Source of the DNA: Tachypleus tridentatus
Taxonomy: Eukaryota > Arthropoda > Merostomata > Xiphosura > Limulidae
Reading direction: 5' to 3'
Length of the DNA: 64,000 bases
NCBI RefSeq assembly: GCF_004210375.1
Contig: NC_134833.1
Coordinates: 25,525,217 to 25,589,216, forward strand
This document shows positions 11,016 to 22,521 of the stretch, in pieces. A program made the position numbers and the translations under genes. Each line of letters opens with the position of its first letter. Within the stretch, counting starts at the first letter, position 1. The notes beneath the pieces were generated by a model. That model was not told the DNA's origin. It searched no databases and saw only the letters and a program-made list of their open reading frames with translations.

Positions 11016-11220
11016 CATTGGACCCTGCTGATTATGACCACTTGGTCTATTCATATGCATATTTACAGTATGTTGCTGAGGCTGTTGATGGTTGTACATC
11101 TGGTTTGACTGGCTTCCAGAGTGTTGACTCTGCCCTTGCCCATGCTGGTTCACCAGCTTTCCATGGTGTGAGTTAAGCATCTTACCATTTCTCTGACTTG
11201 ATGGACCTCCAGAAGCACTG
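11016..11220 (-). pseudogene. 3' exon of a Q/H-rich protein gene, truncated at the duplication edge
   Basis: Minus strand, copy of the exon at 30260-30587. The splice acceptor 'gatgttgtag' precedes coding sequence for a Ser/Gln/His/Asn-rich stretch (GKMLNSHHGKLVNQHGQ, then MYNHQQPQQHTVNMHMNRP). The copy ends at 11016, so the last 43 or so codons and the poly-proline C-terminus present in unit 2 are missing. The parent protein is not recognised. Confidence 0.55.
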
Positions 11221-11687
11221 CTACAACATCGAAAACTCTATTCCAGAAGCTATATATGTATTGTACAATCCACACCACATTACTAAACACATGATGTATG
11301 AAAGTTAGAATACGGTAGAGAAAGCAAATAGTCTCCTTCAAATATTTGAATCAGTAATCTAGATACCTGTTTAACTGTAGGATATACGATATTGTACACA
11401 ACCTACTGACCACAACTGCTTTTTTTTTTTAATAGTCTCTGTTGCGTCATCACAAAAAAATAATAACAAGAATTTGGATTTAAAAAAATTTTAAAATATT
11501 GTTGGATTTATCCCAAAATTGCAAACGGACAACACAAGCAGCATACGTCTAAGTAACTCCTTTAAGTGTATATTTGAAACAAAAAACACATGTGTAGCTC
11601 TAAGACATAGCTCACTCATTTTAACATCGAAATGCGACTAGATTTCTGTTACTCTGTTGTTTGTTTGTTTTTTCCTTCATCTGTTTT

Positions 11688-12003
11688 CCCTCACTGAAGT
11701 ACCTGGGAGGTGAACTTTGACAAACAAACTAGTTTCAATAGCCATCTTAACATCGTGATAACTATAGCCACCAAATGAATCAATGCATTGAAAGTTTCAT
11801 CAGAAACTACAGATGAAAAGCGAGGCCTATTTATGCTTTACCAAGATATTGTATACTCCATCCTGCATTATACACTATCGACGATCGTTGCGAGTGTTAT
11901 TTAGCTAAACAAGATTGACATTAAATAGAACATCTCTTTAAGACTGGTCACGGGATATCCTTCACTCTCCTCCCACCAAGCCCCTCTTACACCTCACAAA
12001 CCC
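11688..12003 (+). repeat. Dispersed repeat, unit 1 copy
   Basis: Homologous to 3421-3735 and 31063-31352; see the first copy. Confidence 0.7.
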
Positions 12004-12260
12004 CTTCTTTTAAAACTATTATTGTACTTACTTTATTTGTTTGTTTGTCTTTTACATTTTGTCAGAACACTATTATCCTCTGTCAATTTTTCAATTACTT
12101 GAGAAATTTGGAATAAATATTCAACCTCGTAATATTGGTCCTAAACTGAAAGAGTTTGATAACCACTGTCCCAGAGCAATTTCTAGTTATTAACACTAAA
12201 TTATTCACTTCTCGAGTTTTTCGTGTACTCTTCAAGTAAGTAGGTGGAAGCACTAGTTTA

Positions 12261-12342
12261 ATGGCGTCTTTAAATCTTGGTTCACCGAGGAAAACATTAT
12301 TTCAAAAACAACGTTCAAATAATGAACGAATACAAAATTTTA
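12261..12342 (+). CDS. 90-residue protein gene, exon 1 (unit 1)
   Basis: 27 codons plus one base, from ATG to the consensus donor gtaagt. Confidence 0.7.
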
Positions 12343-14685
12343 GTAAGTGGTCTGTAAGTTATGGAATTATGATAATAGTCGTTAGAATTTAAACATAATT
12401 TCTTCCTAAAATTTGTTATTAAGCAATTGTTTTAAAATCCCTGGCTGTATCTTCGTTTCAATCACCTATCAGTGATTCAATCACCCTGTTCAATGCAATA
12501 CATATAGGTACGACTATAGCAGCACAAAGGAACACTGGCAATTATTATGTGTATTATAATAATAATTATTATTATTCCTTAAATAGAAAGATGATTTTGA
12601 TAAACCTTTATATTAGTGAATAGTTTGTATTGAAATATATAATTCACTAGGCCTTATATTACTTTAGTACTACAACTAGTACTGAGCTGTTATATCAAGA
12701 GGAAATAATTTTATAGTTCTTAACGTATTCCAGCGATATAATTTTTCCATCGCTGGAGTAATATCAGTAGCACTTCTGTAAACACTTTCCAATAATTTGA
12801 CACCCTTTCTTAGTTAAAAAAGAAAAATCAAACCAGAAATTTTACACGTTGGTGAATGAGGCCTAACTGGTGATTTATAGAAAGATAATTAATGTCTTTA
12901 AATAATCCCAAAAAAGTGTATATCATCTGTAGTGCTAGTAACAGAGCTGACTTGAATAAGTGGTTCTTTTCTTCACTATTGGATAGGCTCACATGATATA
13001 AAATGTATAGCCTAAAATTAAATGCATTAACTTTTTTATATACATAATCTATTAATCTAAATAGGTAGCATTTTATAAATTCTCATGCAGAATCAGCAAA
13101 TATGTTCAATGGTCAATTTCAACTGTTTTAAGAGACTAGTATTCAGCCTCTAATCTATAATTGTTACTTTGAGTTCCAGGAAGTTTACAATAATGTGCTT
13201 TGTAGAAGGCTATCAGTGAGCTCAGACCTAAGAATAGTATGAAAAAACAATCATTTTATGTGCAAAGGAGCAGTGATTAAAAGTGACAGAAAAAATATGT
13301 TGTATGCTTTATTTCTCATACAATAGGTCATTTATAAGAGCAAAACAGCAACCTTAATAAAAAACTGCAAATCGTAAACAATTTATAAAATACAGAATCA
13401 GAGTATTTAGCTTTGACTTTTTTTTTATAGTTTGTATTCATATAGGACTGTTGTAATACTGGCTCAGTACAACTTATAAGACAAATTTTAATGTATTTAA
13501 TTATAGGTTTAGAAAGAAATAATGGCCTGAACAACAGAGAAAAGATACAGTTTGAACATGATGTTGAGACTAGTGTGAGAACTATGGAAAGAGGTTTGAT
13601 CCCATGTTTTTATTCATTTAACATTATATTTGAAAACCAATGTACATAAACAAATATCAAGTTATTAAAAAAAAAAGTCATTTGTTTATGCATCTTCAAA
13701 CAGTTGCATTTAAAGATATTTAAATATATATACTAGTAAACAGTATGATCAATCAGTTGTAATAATGAAATATTATTTTAAGAAATAAGTACAGTACCTT
13801 GTTACACAATAAAAATAATTTTGTAGATACAGATGATTAAAATAACTTTAAATACATGATTTTTTAACTTAGTTCTAAGTAAATGTTCATTTAAGTAAAA
13901 CTTTTACTTGAATATCAAAATTATTTGAGGTTATCATGCTTCCTTGTACATGTGTGGTCCAGACATAAATTGTATCTTACAATGAAGACAGGATATTAGA
14001 AATATACATGATAAATACATATTAGTTCATAATGATGGTACAACTATGAAATGTGTAACACATGAACTTGCTAGAGTGTTTCACCTTTCCCTGTGATGAG
14101 GAGGTTCAGTAAAGACAAAAGTTAAGTGCTATCACTGGCACAGATTGAAGAAGCACTTCATATTTTTAAAGGGTGTTAAAATTTAAACATTTTCCAGTAT
14201 TATCGGGGAAAATACTGAGGTGAATACACATAATGCTTCAGTTTTAAAGACAGTCTCTTTTCAAAGGCTGTGGGATTAACAATAAGTATTTGGTTTTAAA
14301 GTCAGAATTTTTTATTATAAGTAGCTTACATTTCTGTGTGGTAAGCATTCATTTTGAAGACAAATAGCAATTTATTGAGGCTTGTCAACCTAGCAAATAT
14401 GTATAATTAATTTTAAAAAGTATGCATGTGGTGTTGGAAGAGGTGAATCTGGTATTGTTTCTTTAATGAATTTCAGGCTTTAGCAACATTATAATTTCTT
14501 ATATGAATATACTATTAAAAAGAAACGCATGGTTCTGAAAAACTTTATCTCTTTTTAGCATGTCATCATCTTTTCTTTCAGAGCAACATGAGCAACGACT
14601 GACAAATTTAAGACAGTTAGCAGATAAACTAAAGGACAATGATTGGAAGTATACACCAGTGGAAAAGCTTCTAGGTCTTCAGTGA
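12261..14685 (+). CDS. Unrecognised 90-residue protein, three exons (unit 1 copy)
   Basis: Exons are 12261-12342, 13507-13593 and 14582-14685. The start ATG opens MASLNLGSPRKTLFQKQR. The first donor is 'gtaagt', the second acceptor 'attatag', the second donor 'gtttga' and the last acceptor 'tctttcag'. Phases agree at both junctions (1 then 1). The total is 273 bases with a TGA stop after a KLLGLQ C-terminus. The middle and C-terminal parts are charged and probably helical or coiled coil (REKIQFEHDVETSVRTME; NLRQLADKLKDNDW). There is no signal peptide or membrane segment, so a cytosolic or nuclear protein is likely. I do not recognise the family. The same three exons, phases and length recur in unit 2 with amino-acid substitutions but no disabling change, which supports a real gene. 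Neighbours are unrelated. Confidence 0.72.
13507..13593 (+). CDS. 90-residue protein gene, exon 2 (unit 1)
   Basis: 87 bases; reads SLERNNGLNNREKIQFEHDV and onward when joined to exon 1. Confidence 0.7.
14582..14685 (+). CDS. 90-residue protein gene, exon 3 with stop (unit 1)
   Basis: A pyrimidine-rich acceptor (tcttttctttcag) is followed by 33 complete codons and TGA, ending WKYTPVEKLLGLQ. Confidence 0.75.
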
Positions 14686-15629
14686 CTGCATCATATTGAT
14701 TAAATGGAAAGACTGGTTTGTTATTTTATTTAAACATATGACAGAGAGAAAAATTCAAATTTGGTTCAATATCACCTTCACATGTACTTTTTTTTTAAAA
14801 ATAAAGTCATTTTTTGTATATTATTATGAAATGTTGTTCATTGGTGAAACTGTCTTAAGTTTAAATATTATTATGCAAAACATTTCAACACATGGACAGA
14901 AAACAAGATTATACATCTTTTTAAACAAATTAAAGATTAGAGCTCGGTAATTAGTGGAACTTGATTAATTACCAGGTCCATTAATTGATTACATTTGTCT
15001 AAACAGTTATTCTCACATGAGTCTACGATACTTGGAATAAACAAAAATAATAATATTTGGAAATAGATTTATTTAGTTGATTATTCTAGGGAATTTTGAC
15101 ACTAATCTATTCAGCTAAATAACCTTAAATTAATAAAAACAGTAAACTGTGAAATTGGCACAAACCTTTCAAAGCCGTGTTTTGAAAGATGAGTGTACCA
15201 TGTAGTTTCTCATCATCTTTATTTGCTTCTACACAGTTCCTTGTGTGAAAACACTTAGTTCAGGTCTGTTAGAGTTTATTGGTATTTGGTTGACCTTTTG
15301 CTCTTGTCTCCCTTGTTTATCAGATCAAATTTTTCCCCTCAGTCTTACCTGCCTGAAGAAATGCAGCAATTTCCTTCTCATGGCAATGTCTACATCCAAA
15401 GCCTGAGAATACTGTGAGAGAGAGAGAGATCGGTCATGTGATCACATTACTGTGAGAGATGGAAAACAGGGTTTTTGTTCATGAATGTTTTTCATCTGAG
15501 CAGAGTGTTACTTGGTTTTTTAGTTGTAGTAGTTTTCTTTGATTTTCTACAAGTTTAGTCCTAACAGAAGTTCAGCTGTAGTGAAGAAAACCTAGAGTTT
15601 TATACTTTCTTCCAATAGAGAGCCAGAGT

Positions 15630-15850
15630 TCATAACTGTCTATTTAGTGTATAAGTCATTAGTTAGGCCACATTTGGAATACTGTATTCAGTCTTGTGCT
15701 TCTTGTCATAGGAAAGACACTAAGTTGTTGAAAAATGTTACTAGCATGATGCCTGTATGTTGTATGAGGAGAGGCTGTAATCTCTCAAAATGTTTTCTCC
15801 TGAAAATAGAAGAATTAAGATAGGGGTCTGACTGAGATGTGTAAGATTGT
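15630..15850 (+). mobile_element. Non-LTR retrotransposon (LINE) ORF2 C-terminal remnant, unit 1
   Basis: Plus-strand translation gives LVRPHLEYCIQSCAS and then a KDTKLLKNVTS-like stretch. This is the conserved post-reverse-transcriptase motif of CR1/Jockey-type LINEs (typically 'LVRPHLEY..Q.W.P...KD...LE.VQ'). It is degraded, with no reverse transcriptase nearby. Confidence 0.65.
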
Positions 15851-15894
15851 AGTTGAATTGGTAATGTTCATGCATCATCTTTTTCCATATAGTT

Positions 15895-16039
15895 ATAATG
15901 TAATGGTCAATCCCACTATTCATTGGTAAAAGAGTTGGTGGTAATGAGCTGCTTCCTTCCCTCCAGTCTTACACTGCAAAATTAGGGATGGCTAGCTCAG
16001 ATAGCTCTTGTGTAACTTTGCACGAAATTCAAAACAAAG
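15895..16039 (+). repeat. SINE family A, 3' half (unit 1)
   Basis: The body from 'ggtcaatcccactattcatt' to 'cacgaaattcaaaacaaag'. The tRNA head is absent. Confidence 0.8.
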
Positions 16040-16554
16040 CAAATCTACTTTTTATTAATAACAAGGTATACTTATTCATGGATACTGACGTGGATGCTTC
16101 ACACAGATTTTTGATAGACAGCTTGTGATGAACTTTAAAATTAGTTAAATGTATGTGATGTTGGATAAGTTATGAGCTTCACATTGTTTTTGAACAACCA
16201 CTTCAAAAAAACAAATGCTACACTTCTAAATAGTGTTGAATAATGCAGTTCAAATTTGTAATTCATTATTCTGTATTTTAAAGATTTCTAAATCGTTAAT
16301 TATTAAAAATTATTACGTAAAAAGAAACTTGTAGTGCTATGATACAGAGGTTATCTACAATAAACAAATCACTTGGAGCTAAAGGATTAGAAGTGTAGGA
16401 CTTGTTACACTATTTTATCAAAACTGATAAAAGGAAATAATCAAACATACAGCAGACCTCCACTACTTGCTACGTTGTTTATTTTGTTTAAACTGAAATC
16501 AGGAGGATATGAAATAATCATATGATACATATTCTTCTATTTTTATCTTCTTAG

Positions 16555-18087
16555 ACTCAAATACAAATTGAGTTGGTGAAGATTATAGCAAATCCACATC
16601 ATACTTTCAACTGGTTCAATCAAATCCCTGATGTTAGTGTTATGAGTCCATGGAGAAACCAACAAGATTGAAAATAATAATAATAACGTTCTTAGTCTCA
16701 TGTTGGTTATCCTCAGTGGCACAGAGGTGTGTTTGTGGACTTACAATGCTAAAAACCAGATTTTGATACCCATGGTAGTGTGACACAGAGGTGTATTTGT
16801 GGACTTACAATGTTAAAATCCAGATTTCGATACCTGTGGTAGTGTATTCTTATCACTTTTATAATCCATTTCTTAGGTATATGTCTTTTTGAAAGTTTTA
16901 ACCTTTTCTTCCTTCTCACTTACCCATATTTCTTTTCCATTTTACATTAAGTGTCCTGTAGACATTTTCACATTATTTTATTTAACCATTTGGTGTATTT
17001 CCACTGATTAAACAATATTCCAACTAATTATATTTTATTACAACCTCAGTCCAAATCTGTGGGTCACGGATTCAAACCCCCGTCACCAAAGGTGCTCGCC
17101 CTTTCAGTCATAGGAGCACTATAATCTAACGGTCAATCCCACTATTCGTTGATGGAATGGTAACCTAAGAGATAGTGTTGATTATCTGCTTTCTCGCTAG
17201 TCTATCATTGCTAAGTTAAGAACGACTAGCGCATGTAGCCCTCTAACTTTGCATAAAATTCAAACCTAACCTCTTTCAATTAATTTATTTAAATTGTAAA
17301 TAATAAAAAACTTAATAATAAACATCCTTTTCTTATTCCTTCTTGTGCCCAAGTTCCCCACTGGTACAGCGGTAAGTCTACAGACTTACAATGCTAAAAT
17401 CATAGGTTCAATTTCCTTTGGTTAACTCAGCAGATCGCCCAATGTGGCTTTGCTATAAGAAAACAAACTTGAACTCAAAGTTTATCAGTTTGTCTTCCCC
17501 CTGCCTTTACTGTCATTCTTTGTATCCCTGTAGCTTTTCTGTATCATCCTAAGTTAGTCTGATAAAATTCATTTCTCTATGCCCATGATAGGCACAGCGC
17601 AGATGGTCCTCTTTGTAGCATTGTGCTAAACTACAAACAAGCAAAGTTGGTCGAAAATTGTCGCGGCGACAAAAAAGCTTATTGATAACTTCATAATTAA
17701 AAATGTTTGTCTATTTTAGTATAACAAAGTCATATCGGGCTATCTGCTGAAGTTCACCGAGGGAGTTAAAAATAAATTATTATGGTTAGTCTTAGTAATA
17801 ATATTATTAAGTTTATCACATAGTTTATTGGTTAATCGTAGTAACGGAAGATGTATGGTATGCAAATACTACTGGTACAATTGTTATATAATAAACAAAT
17901 AATCCTATATTTCTATTTGGAATATGGCAAATGGGATCAAGATGAAGTGCTAATTTAATCCTAACAGTTATTTTTATAACAGGATCCAGAATCCGTGGAA
18001 AAAGTCCATCAGTTGTATGAGCTGATTGTATCCTATATCACTTTTTGGGACTATTTTATGCAGAGCAGAGATACTGCTCGACTTTAG
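16555..18087 (+). CDS. 3' end of an unrecognised gene, two candidate exons (unit 1)
   Basis: Exon 16555-16632 follows a strong acceptor (ttttatcttcttag) and encodes 26 residues beginning TQIQIELVKIIANPHH; its proposed donor is gttagt. Exon 17983-18087 follows 'atttttataacag' and encodes 34 residues, starting DPESVEKVHQLYELIVSYI and ending in RDTARL and TAG. Both are phase 0 and join in frame. Composition is protein-like. Upstream exons were not found between the 90-residue gene and this point, so the gene may be partial. The product is not recognised. In unit 2 the last exon has a premature stop. Confidence 0.4.
16716..16842 (+). repeat. 64-bp minisatellite, two copies (unit 1)
   Basis: Two direct copies of a monomer 'tgtgacacagaggtgtgttt...gatacccgtggtag', which resembles the head of a family B SINE. 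Unit 2 has six copies at the same place. Confidence 0.88.
17060..17262 (+). repeat. SINE family A, 5'-truncated (unit 1)
   Basis: The B box 'cggattcaaacccccgtcac', then body and tail in order. Confidence 0.75.
17352..17464 (+). repeat. SINE family B (unit 1)
   Basis: 'ccactggtacagcggtaagtc', 'taggttcaatttcc' and 'cagatcgcccaatgtggctt', ending in an A-rich tail. Confidence 0.8.
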
Positions 18088-18366
18088 TAATTTAATGTTT
18101 TAGTTTATCAGCTACAAAAATGATTCTGGTAGTGAAAACAGATTATCTGTTAGATTTGTTGTAATTGCTGAGAGAGTTTGGACATATAAACCAGTCACTC
18201 AGAAATACAATTAATTGTTTTTATTATTCAAATACATCGTTTGACTTTAATCGCTTCACATAATCAAATAACCAACACTGACAGTTTTCTACCATTAGAC
18301 GTTCAGCCCTAATTATCAACATTTTCTTACCTCTTGTCAATAGTGTTTTTTTTGTTCATCGTAACT

Positions 18367-18515
18367 CTAAATGTTGTGTATATCATTCCACTTGAGTAAA
18401 TCAGTTCTTGTTCTTCCAATTGTAGATCCACGAATCTCTCTCTACAGCGAAGATCATGTAACTCTGTTCTAGGTTCATCTCGAATCTTAAGATACCATAA
18501 ATTTTCATTGTCTAT
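18367..18515 (-). pseudogene. C-terminal exon fragment of an unrecognised minus-strand gene, frameshifted (unit 1)
   Basis: The minus strand reads IDNENLWYLKIRDEPRTELH and onward through RERFVDLQLEEQELIY. Compared with unit 2 (40918-41067), one base is missing after the codon for Y, so the shared TAG stop at 18367-18369 is out of frame here. The unit 2 version reads to NDIHDI and stops. No convincing splice acceptor is seen upstream, so exon or retrocopy cannot be decided. It lies convergent with the plus-strand exons ending at 18087. Confidence 0.35.
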
Positions 18516-18635
18516 GTACCTTATGTGTTCTTTTTCTTTATAACATTTATACAAGAAAGTAAAATAGACTGTTTTTGTATCAAATTACTTTAATTAGTCT
18601 ATACTATTCTAATTTACATACATTTAAATCTATAT

Positions 18636-18720
18636 TTTTTGCCCCCTCGTGCCACAGCAGAATTTTGCGGACTCGCACTACTAGAAATCTGGTGTACCTT
18701 TGTACTTAATTTCAAAAAAA
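18636..18720 (+). repeat. tRNA-derived SINE fragment (unit 1)
   Basis: 'gccccctcgtgccacagcag', then 'cgcactactagaaatctggt', ending in a long A run. Confidence 0.55.
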
Positions 18721-18923
18721 AAAAAAAAAAATTATATATATATATAACTATGAGCTGACAAATTAAACTAATAAGTTGACTTATTTCATAGTCCGGTTTA
18801 AACACTAACGTAATTTAAAAAAAAAAAAACATCAAAAATAAAATAGTACTGAAAAAATTTGTTGAAATAATTAGATTATAGAATCTTATTTGATGTTAAA
18901 CACAAAGAAACGCAATAGGTTTG

Positions 18924-19185
18924 TTTGCCTGTTTTTGAATTTTGCGCAAAGCTACACGAGAGTTATCCGAGTTAGCCGTCCCTGGTGTAGTGGAGAAAGA
19001 CAGCTAGTCAACACCACCTATCGCTAACTCTAGGGCTACTCTTTTACCAACGAATAGTGGGATTGAACGAATCATAATAACGTTCTCACGGCTCAAAAGG
19101 CGAGCATGTTTGGTGTGACGTGGATTCGAACCCGCGATATTCAGATTTTAAAGTGAATGCCCTAATCATCCAGTCTTACCGGGAC
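18924..19185 (-). repeat. SINE family A (unit 1)
   Basis: A reverse copy from 'tgtttttgaattttgcgcaa' to the head 'taatcatccagtcttaccgg'. Confidence 0.82.
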
Positions 19186-19192
19186 ACAATGG

Positions 19193-19288
19193 GCTATTTG
19201 CGTTTTGCTCTGCCTCCCACTGGTATCGAAACTCGAATTTTGTCGTTATAAGCTTTCAGCCTTATCGCTGAGCCACGAGGGGTTGGGA
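19193..19288 (-). repeat. SINE family B-like, reverse (unit 1)
   Basis: The minus strand reads 'cccctcgtggctcagcgata', then 'cgagtttcgatacc' and a body that includes 'caaaacgcaaatagccca'. Confidence 0.65.
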
Positions 19289-19567
19289 GGAAAATAATGT
19301 AGTACCTACTTATAACATTAAGAAGTTTATTATCGCTTTTTCTAATGGTATTCGTAAATATAAAATTTTCCAAGTTAATAAGTGTTTGACCGAACCATTT
19401 GATTGAATATAAGCAAAAATAGTGTTTCACTCTAACTTTGTGTAAAGATGTAACTGTTTAATAGATTAATAGTTTTTGCTACCGTGTTTAAAACTTGATC
19501 GTAGTATTTGTAACAGTTAGTGCGTACAAATCATTAATTGTTAATGTTCTGTTTAAAAGTCTTCAAT

Positions 19568-19604
19568 CTGAAGACGAAAGGCGGAAGACTTTCGAAACGT
19601 CGTC
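19568..19604 (+). ncRNA. Hammerhead-ribozyme-like motif (unit 1)
   Basis: The motif CTGAAGA is followed by a hairpin (gaaag...ctttc), GAAAC, a three-base loop and GTC. This is the order of a minimal hammerhead core as found in Penelope-like retroelements. The flanks show no convincing stem I, and one base between CTGAAGA and the hairpin is unpaired, so activity is doubtful. The same motif is at 42114-42150. Confidence 0.4.
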
Positions 19605-19974
19605 CTCTACACTTGTGTTTCCACAATAGGCATTTGCCGTCCATTCTCAAATTTTGATCATGAACACTTTGCCTAAACAATCATTCAAAGAATACCTAAT
19701 TTAATAATAATTTGCTGGTGATTTATTAGGAGACAAATTTTCAAAATTACTTTTCTAGTTTATTTTAATGGTCAAATGAAGGTTACAAAATTTGATACAA
19801 AGCAAGTGTTCAACTTTTTTCCTTTTTACGTACGTGCATTAAGCACGTCTAATTTAGAGAAGCTTTTCTTATATTTTTGACGTTTCAATAAAATATTATA
19901 ATTGTATTTCCTGTAATTTCCAGATGTATAATTTTAAAATTATTACTTCGTATTAGACAGAAGCAAAAGATCAC

Positions 19975-20085
19975 CCGCCGGGACAACAGTAAGTCTATTG
20001 ATTTATTAAAATCAGGGACTCGATTCCCTTTGGTGGACACAGCAGATAACCCGATGTGATTTTGTTATAGGAAAACACACACTGA
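19975..20085 (+). repeat. SINE family B (unit 1)
   Basis: 'gccgggacaacagtaagtct', 'gggactcgattccc' and 'cagataacccgatgtgattt'. Confidence 0.8.
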
Positions 20086-20126
20086 AGCAATAGAATATTA
20101 AACATCTCTTGTCCATTTGAAAAGCC

Positions 20127-20250
20127 CGCCGCTAGTACAGCGGTATGTCTACGGATTTGCAACGCTAAAATCAGGCGTTCGATTCCCCTCGGTAGGCTCA
20201 TCAGATAGCCCAGTGTGGCTCTGCTATAAGCAAAAAAAAAAACACACCCA
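20127..20250 (+). repeat. SINE family B (unit 1)
   Basis: 'gccgctagtacagcggtatg', 'gcgttcgattcccctcgg' and the body, with an A-rich 'aaaacacaccca' tail. Confidence 0.88.
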
Positions 20251-20837
20251 CAACCATTTGAAAAAAAAAACATACAGAAATTCAACCCATGAGATTTCAT
20301 TCGACACGAAGACAAACAAGCAAATTGTTTTCTAAGATACATTTATTTAGTATTTCTTTTGAAGCTATTGACTGCTTTTTCTTGCTTTTCTTTCAGTATA
20401 GTTTTACTAATGTTACTCGATATTTGTACCATAAAAACACAATCCGCATATCTTATTTAAGTCTTTGGCAATTCCTAATTTCCTTAAGACAAAATAAAAA
20501 TGATGTCGCACACTTGTTGACAGTGGGATGAGGCGATTTTTCTTTTTTGGAAAATAGAAAGTTAAACGTATTTTGTAGTATCGTACTGATTCATTTCTAG
20601 GATAAAACCTTTTTTTCTTCAAATATCGCATTCCTCTTGACATGTAGATTAAGGGAAGTTTCGAGTTTTGGTGCCATTATTTGGAATAACATTGACAACA
20701 GTTTGTTTACAAAAAGATACTTTTGCACGTGACTGAGCGGTGGCTCTGGAAGTAGAAACAGCGTAAGTCTGTGATAAATTTCAAACAATCGTTGAAGTAC
20801 CATAGTAAAAGTTCGTGAAGATTTTGTTGCGTTGAAG

Positions 20838-21175
20838 ATGTTTTCGCTTGCATCACTGTTAATCTTAGGATTTGTAGTGCTAAGTAGCTCTCAGTATCAA
20901 CCTACATGGAAGTCTATAGACAGCCGACCTTTACCGTACTGGTATGATGATAGCAAAGTGGGAATATTCATCCATTGGGGGGTGTTTTCTGTACCCAGTT
21001 TTGGTTCAGAATGGTTCTGGGAAAAATGGCAAAAAAGAAAATTGAAACCTTTTGTGGATTTTATGGATTGGAACTATAAACCAAATTTCACTTATGCAGC
21101 GTTTGCTCCAAGTTTTACTTGCGAATTCTATGATCCAGAGCAATGGGCTGAGATTTTTAATGCATCAGGAGCGAG
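20838..21175 (+). CDS. FUCA: Fucosidase exon 1, intact frame (unit 1)
   Basis: Start ATG at 20838; donor gtaaga at 21176. The poly-G run in the IHWG codons has six G, keeping frame, unlike unit 2. Confidence 0.88.
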
Positions 21176-22350
21176 GTAAGACACTTTAGTTTTTTTATAG
21201 ATGTCCAATTAGTGTATCTTTGCTTTGATAATTGAAATTGCTATAATGCTAGATATTTAGAGAGTTTATTCAGGATATAAAGCTTACAGTCAAAGTTAAT
21301 TATTCATCATCGAGGAATTGCCTGTTGCTCTAAAAAAACAAACTAGTGAACATCATTACATCTACACAATAATTTAGAAGTATTTTTATTATATTATTTT
21401 GACAAAAAATAGTTTTATGGCATATACGTATAATCTCAATAGACGTCTCTAACCAGGACCACTAGCACAGAGATGTACAGTTCTTGTTTTATCAAGTGTC
21501 ATAACTCAAGTTTTACAAATGATCAACTTATTTGTAAAATATTACACAAACATTCCCAATCTTGTATTTAGTGCTGACACAGAACTTTGAGTATTTTACT
21601 GATAAGTAATATGACTTTACACTCACTGTACACTCCTGAATGTTATTAATCAAATCTTTGAGTGTGTAAAAAATAATTATTTTAATCTTATCATATGCAT
21701 ATCATCAGTAAAGCAACCTTTAAGTATTTTTATTAACTTTTTAATCAATGTTTTTTATTTTACCTGTTCATATATGAAGCATCTCTGAAAAATGAGAGAG
21801 ACAGGCCACAAATAAGCACTGAGTTTGTTTTTTTTAGTGGATTTTTTTACTTATATCAAATGCAGAATTTCAGTTTTAGTTAAAGAGTTTACAGATAACA
21901 TATTGGATCAGAGTTGAAGGATATCTTCGAGTAGCACTAGTATTAGGTTAATAATAGATTACTTGGCTACTGTATCAGCACTTTTGTTTATTTTAACAAG
22001 TATTTATAAACCATTGTCACTATTAGTAATAGTGATTCATTTTGTACTTTTGTTATTTTAAATATCATATATTAAAGTGTTATTCCTGCTATTTTTAGAT
22101 GTATGCTATAAGTAATTAAATATATTTTCAAATCTTACCAGTGGGTATATTAACTGAGTAGTGAACCTCGTGTGAAGAGTTTACATTTCCCATACAAATT
22201 AAATGTTTAAATTTTGTTTCAATATTTGTGTCAAGCCTACAGTTGCAACTTACATTACTTTAGTTTTATATGCAGTTCTAATAAACTCACACAGTCAATC
22301 TTAATGTTGGAAAGATGAACTCAGTTGTTTATTCCCTTAATTTCCATTAG

Positions 22351-22521
22351 TTGTGGAGGAAACATTCTGATTAACGTTGGTCCCACTCATGATGGTAGAA
22401 TCATACCAATATTTGAAGAAAGACTTCGAAACCTTGGAAAATGGTTAAACGTAAATGGCGAAGCTGTTTATGAAAGTCGACCTTGGACCTATCAAAATGA
22501 TACAGTTACACCAAATATATG
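22351..22521 (+). CDS. FUCA: Fucosidase exon 7 (unit 1)
   Basis: Acceptor ttccattag; donor gtaagt. The protein sequence is identical to unit 2 exon 7. Confidence 0.88.

Noticed and set aside
15340-15412. Possible exon after a good acceptor (tttatcag), reading SNFSPQSYLPEEMQQFPSHG
   Set aside because: An alternative frame is equally open and no compatible donor is seen. Changes between units affect residues freely in both frames.
15424-15466. 'gagagatcggtcatgtgatcac' segment resembling 31437-31480, considered as a shared promoter element
   Set aside because: The similarity is short and lies in unrelated contexts; more likely a dispersed repeat fragment.
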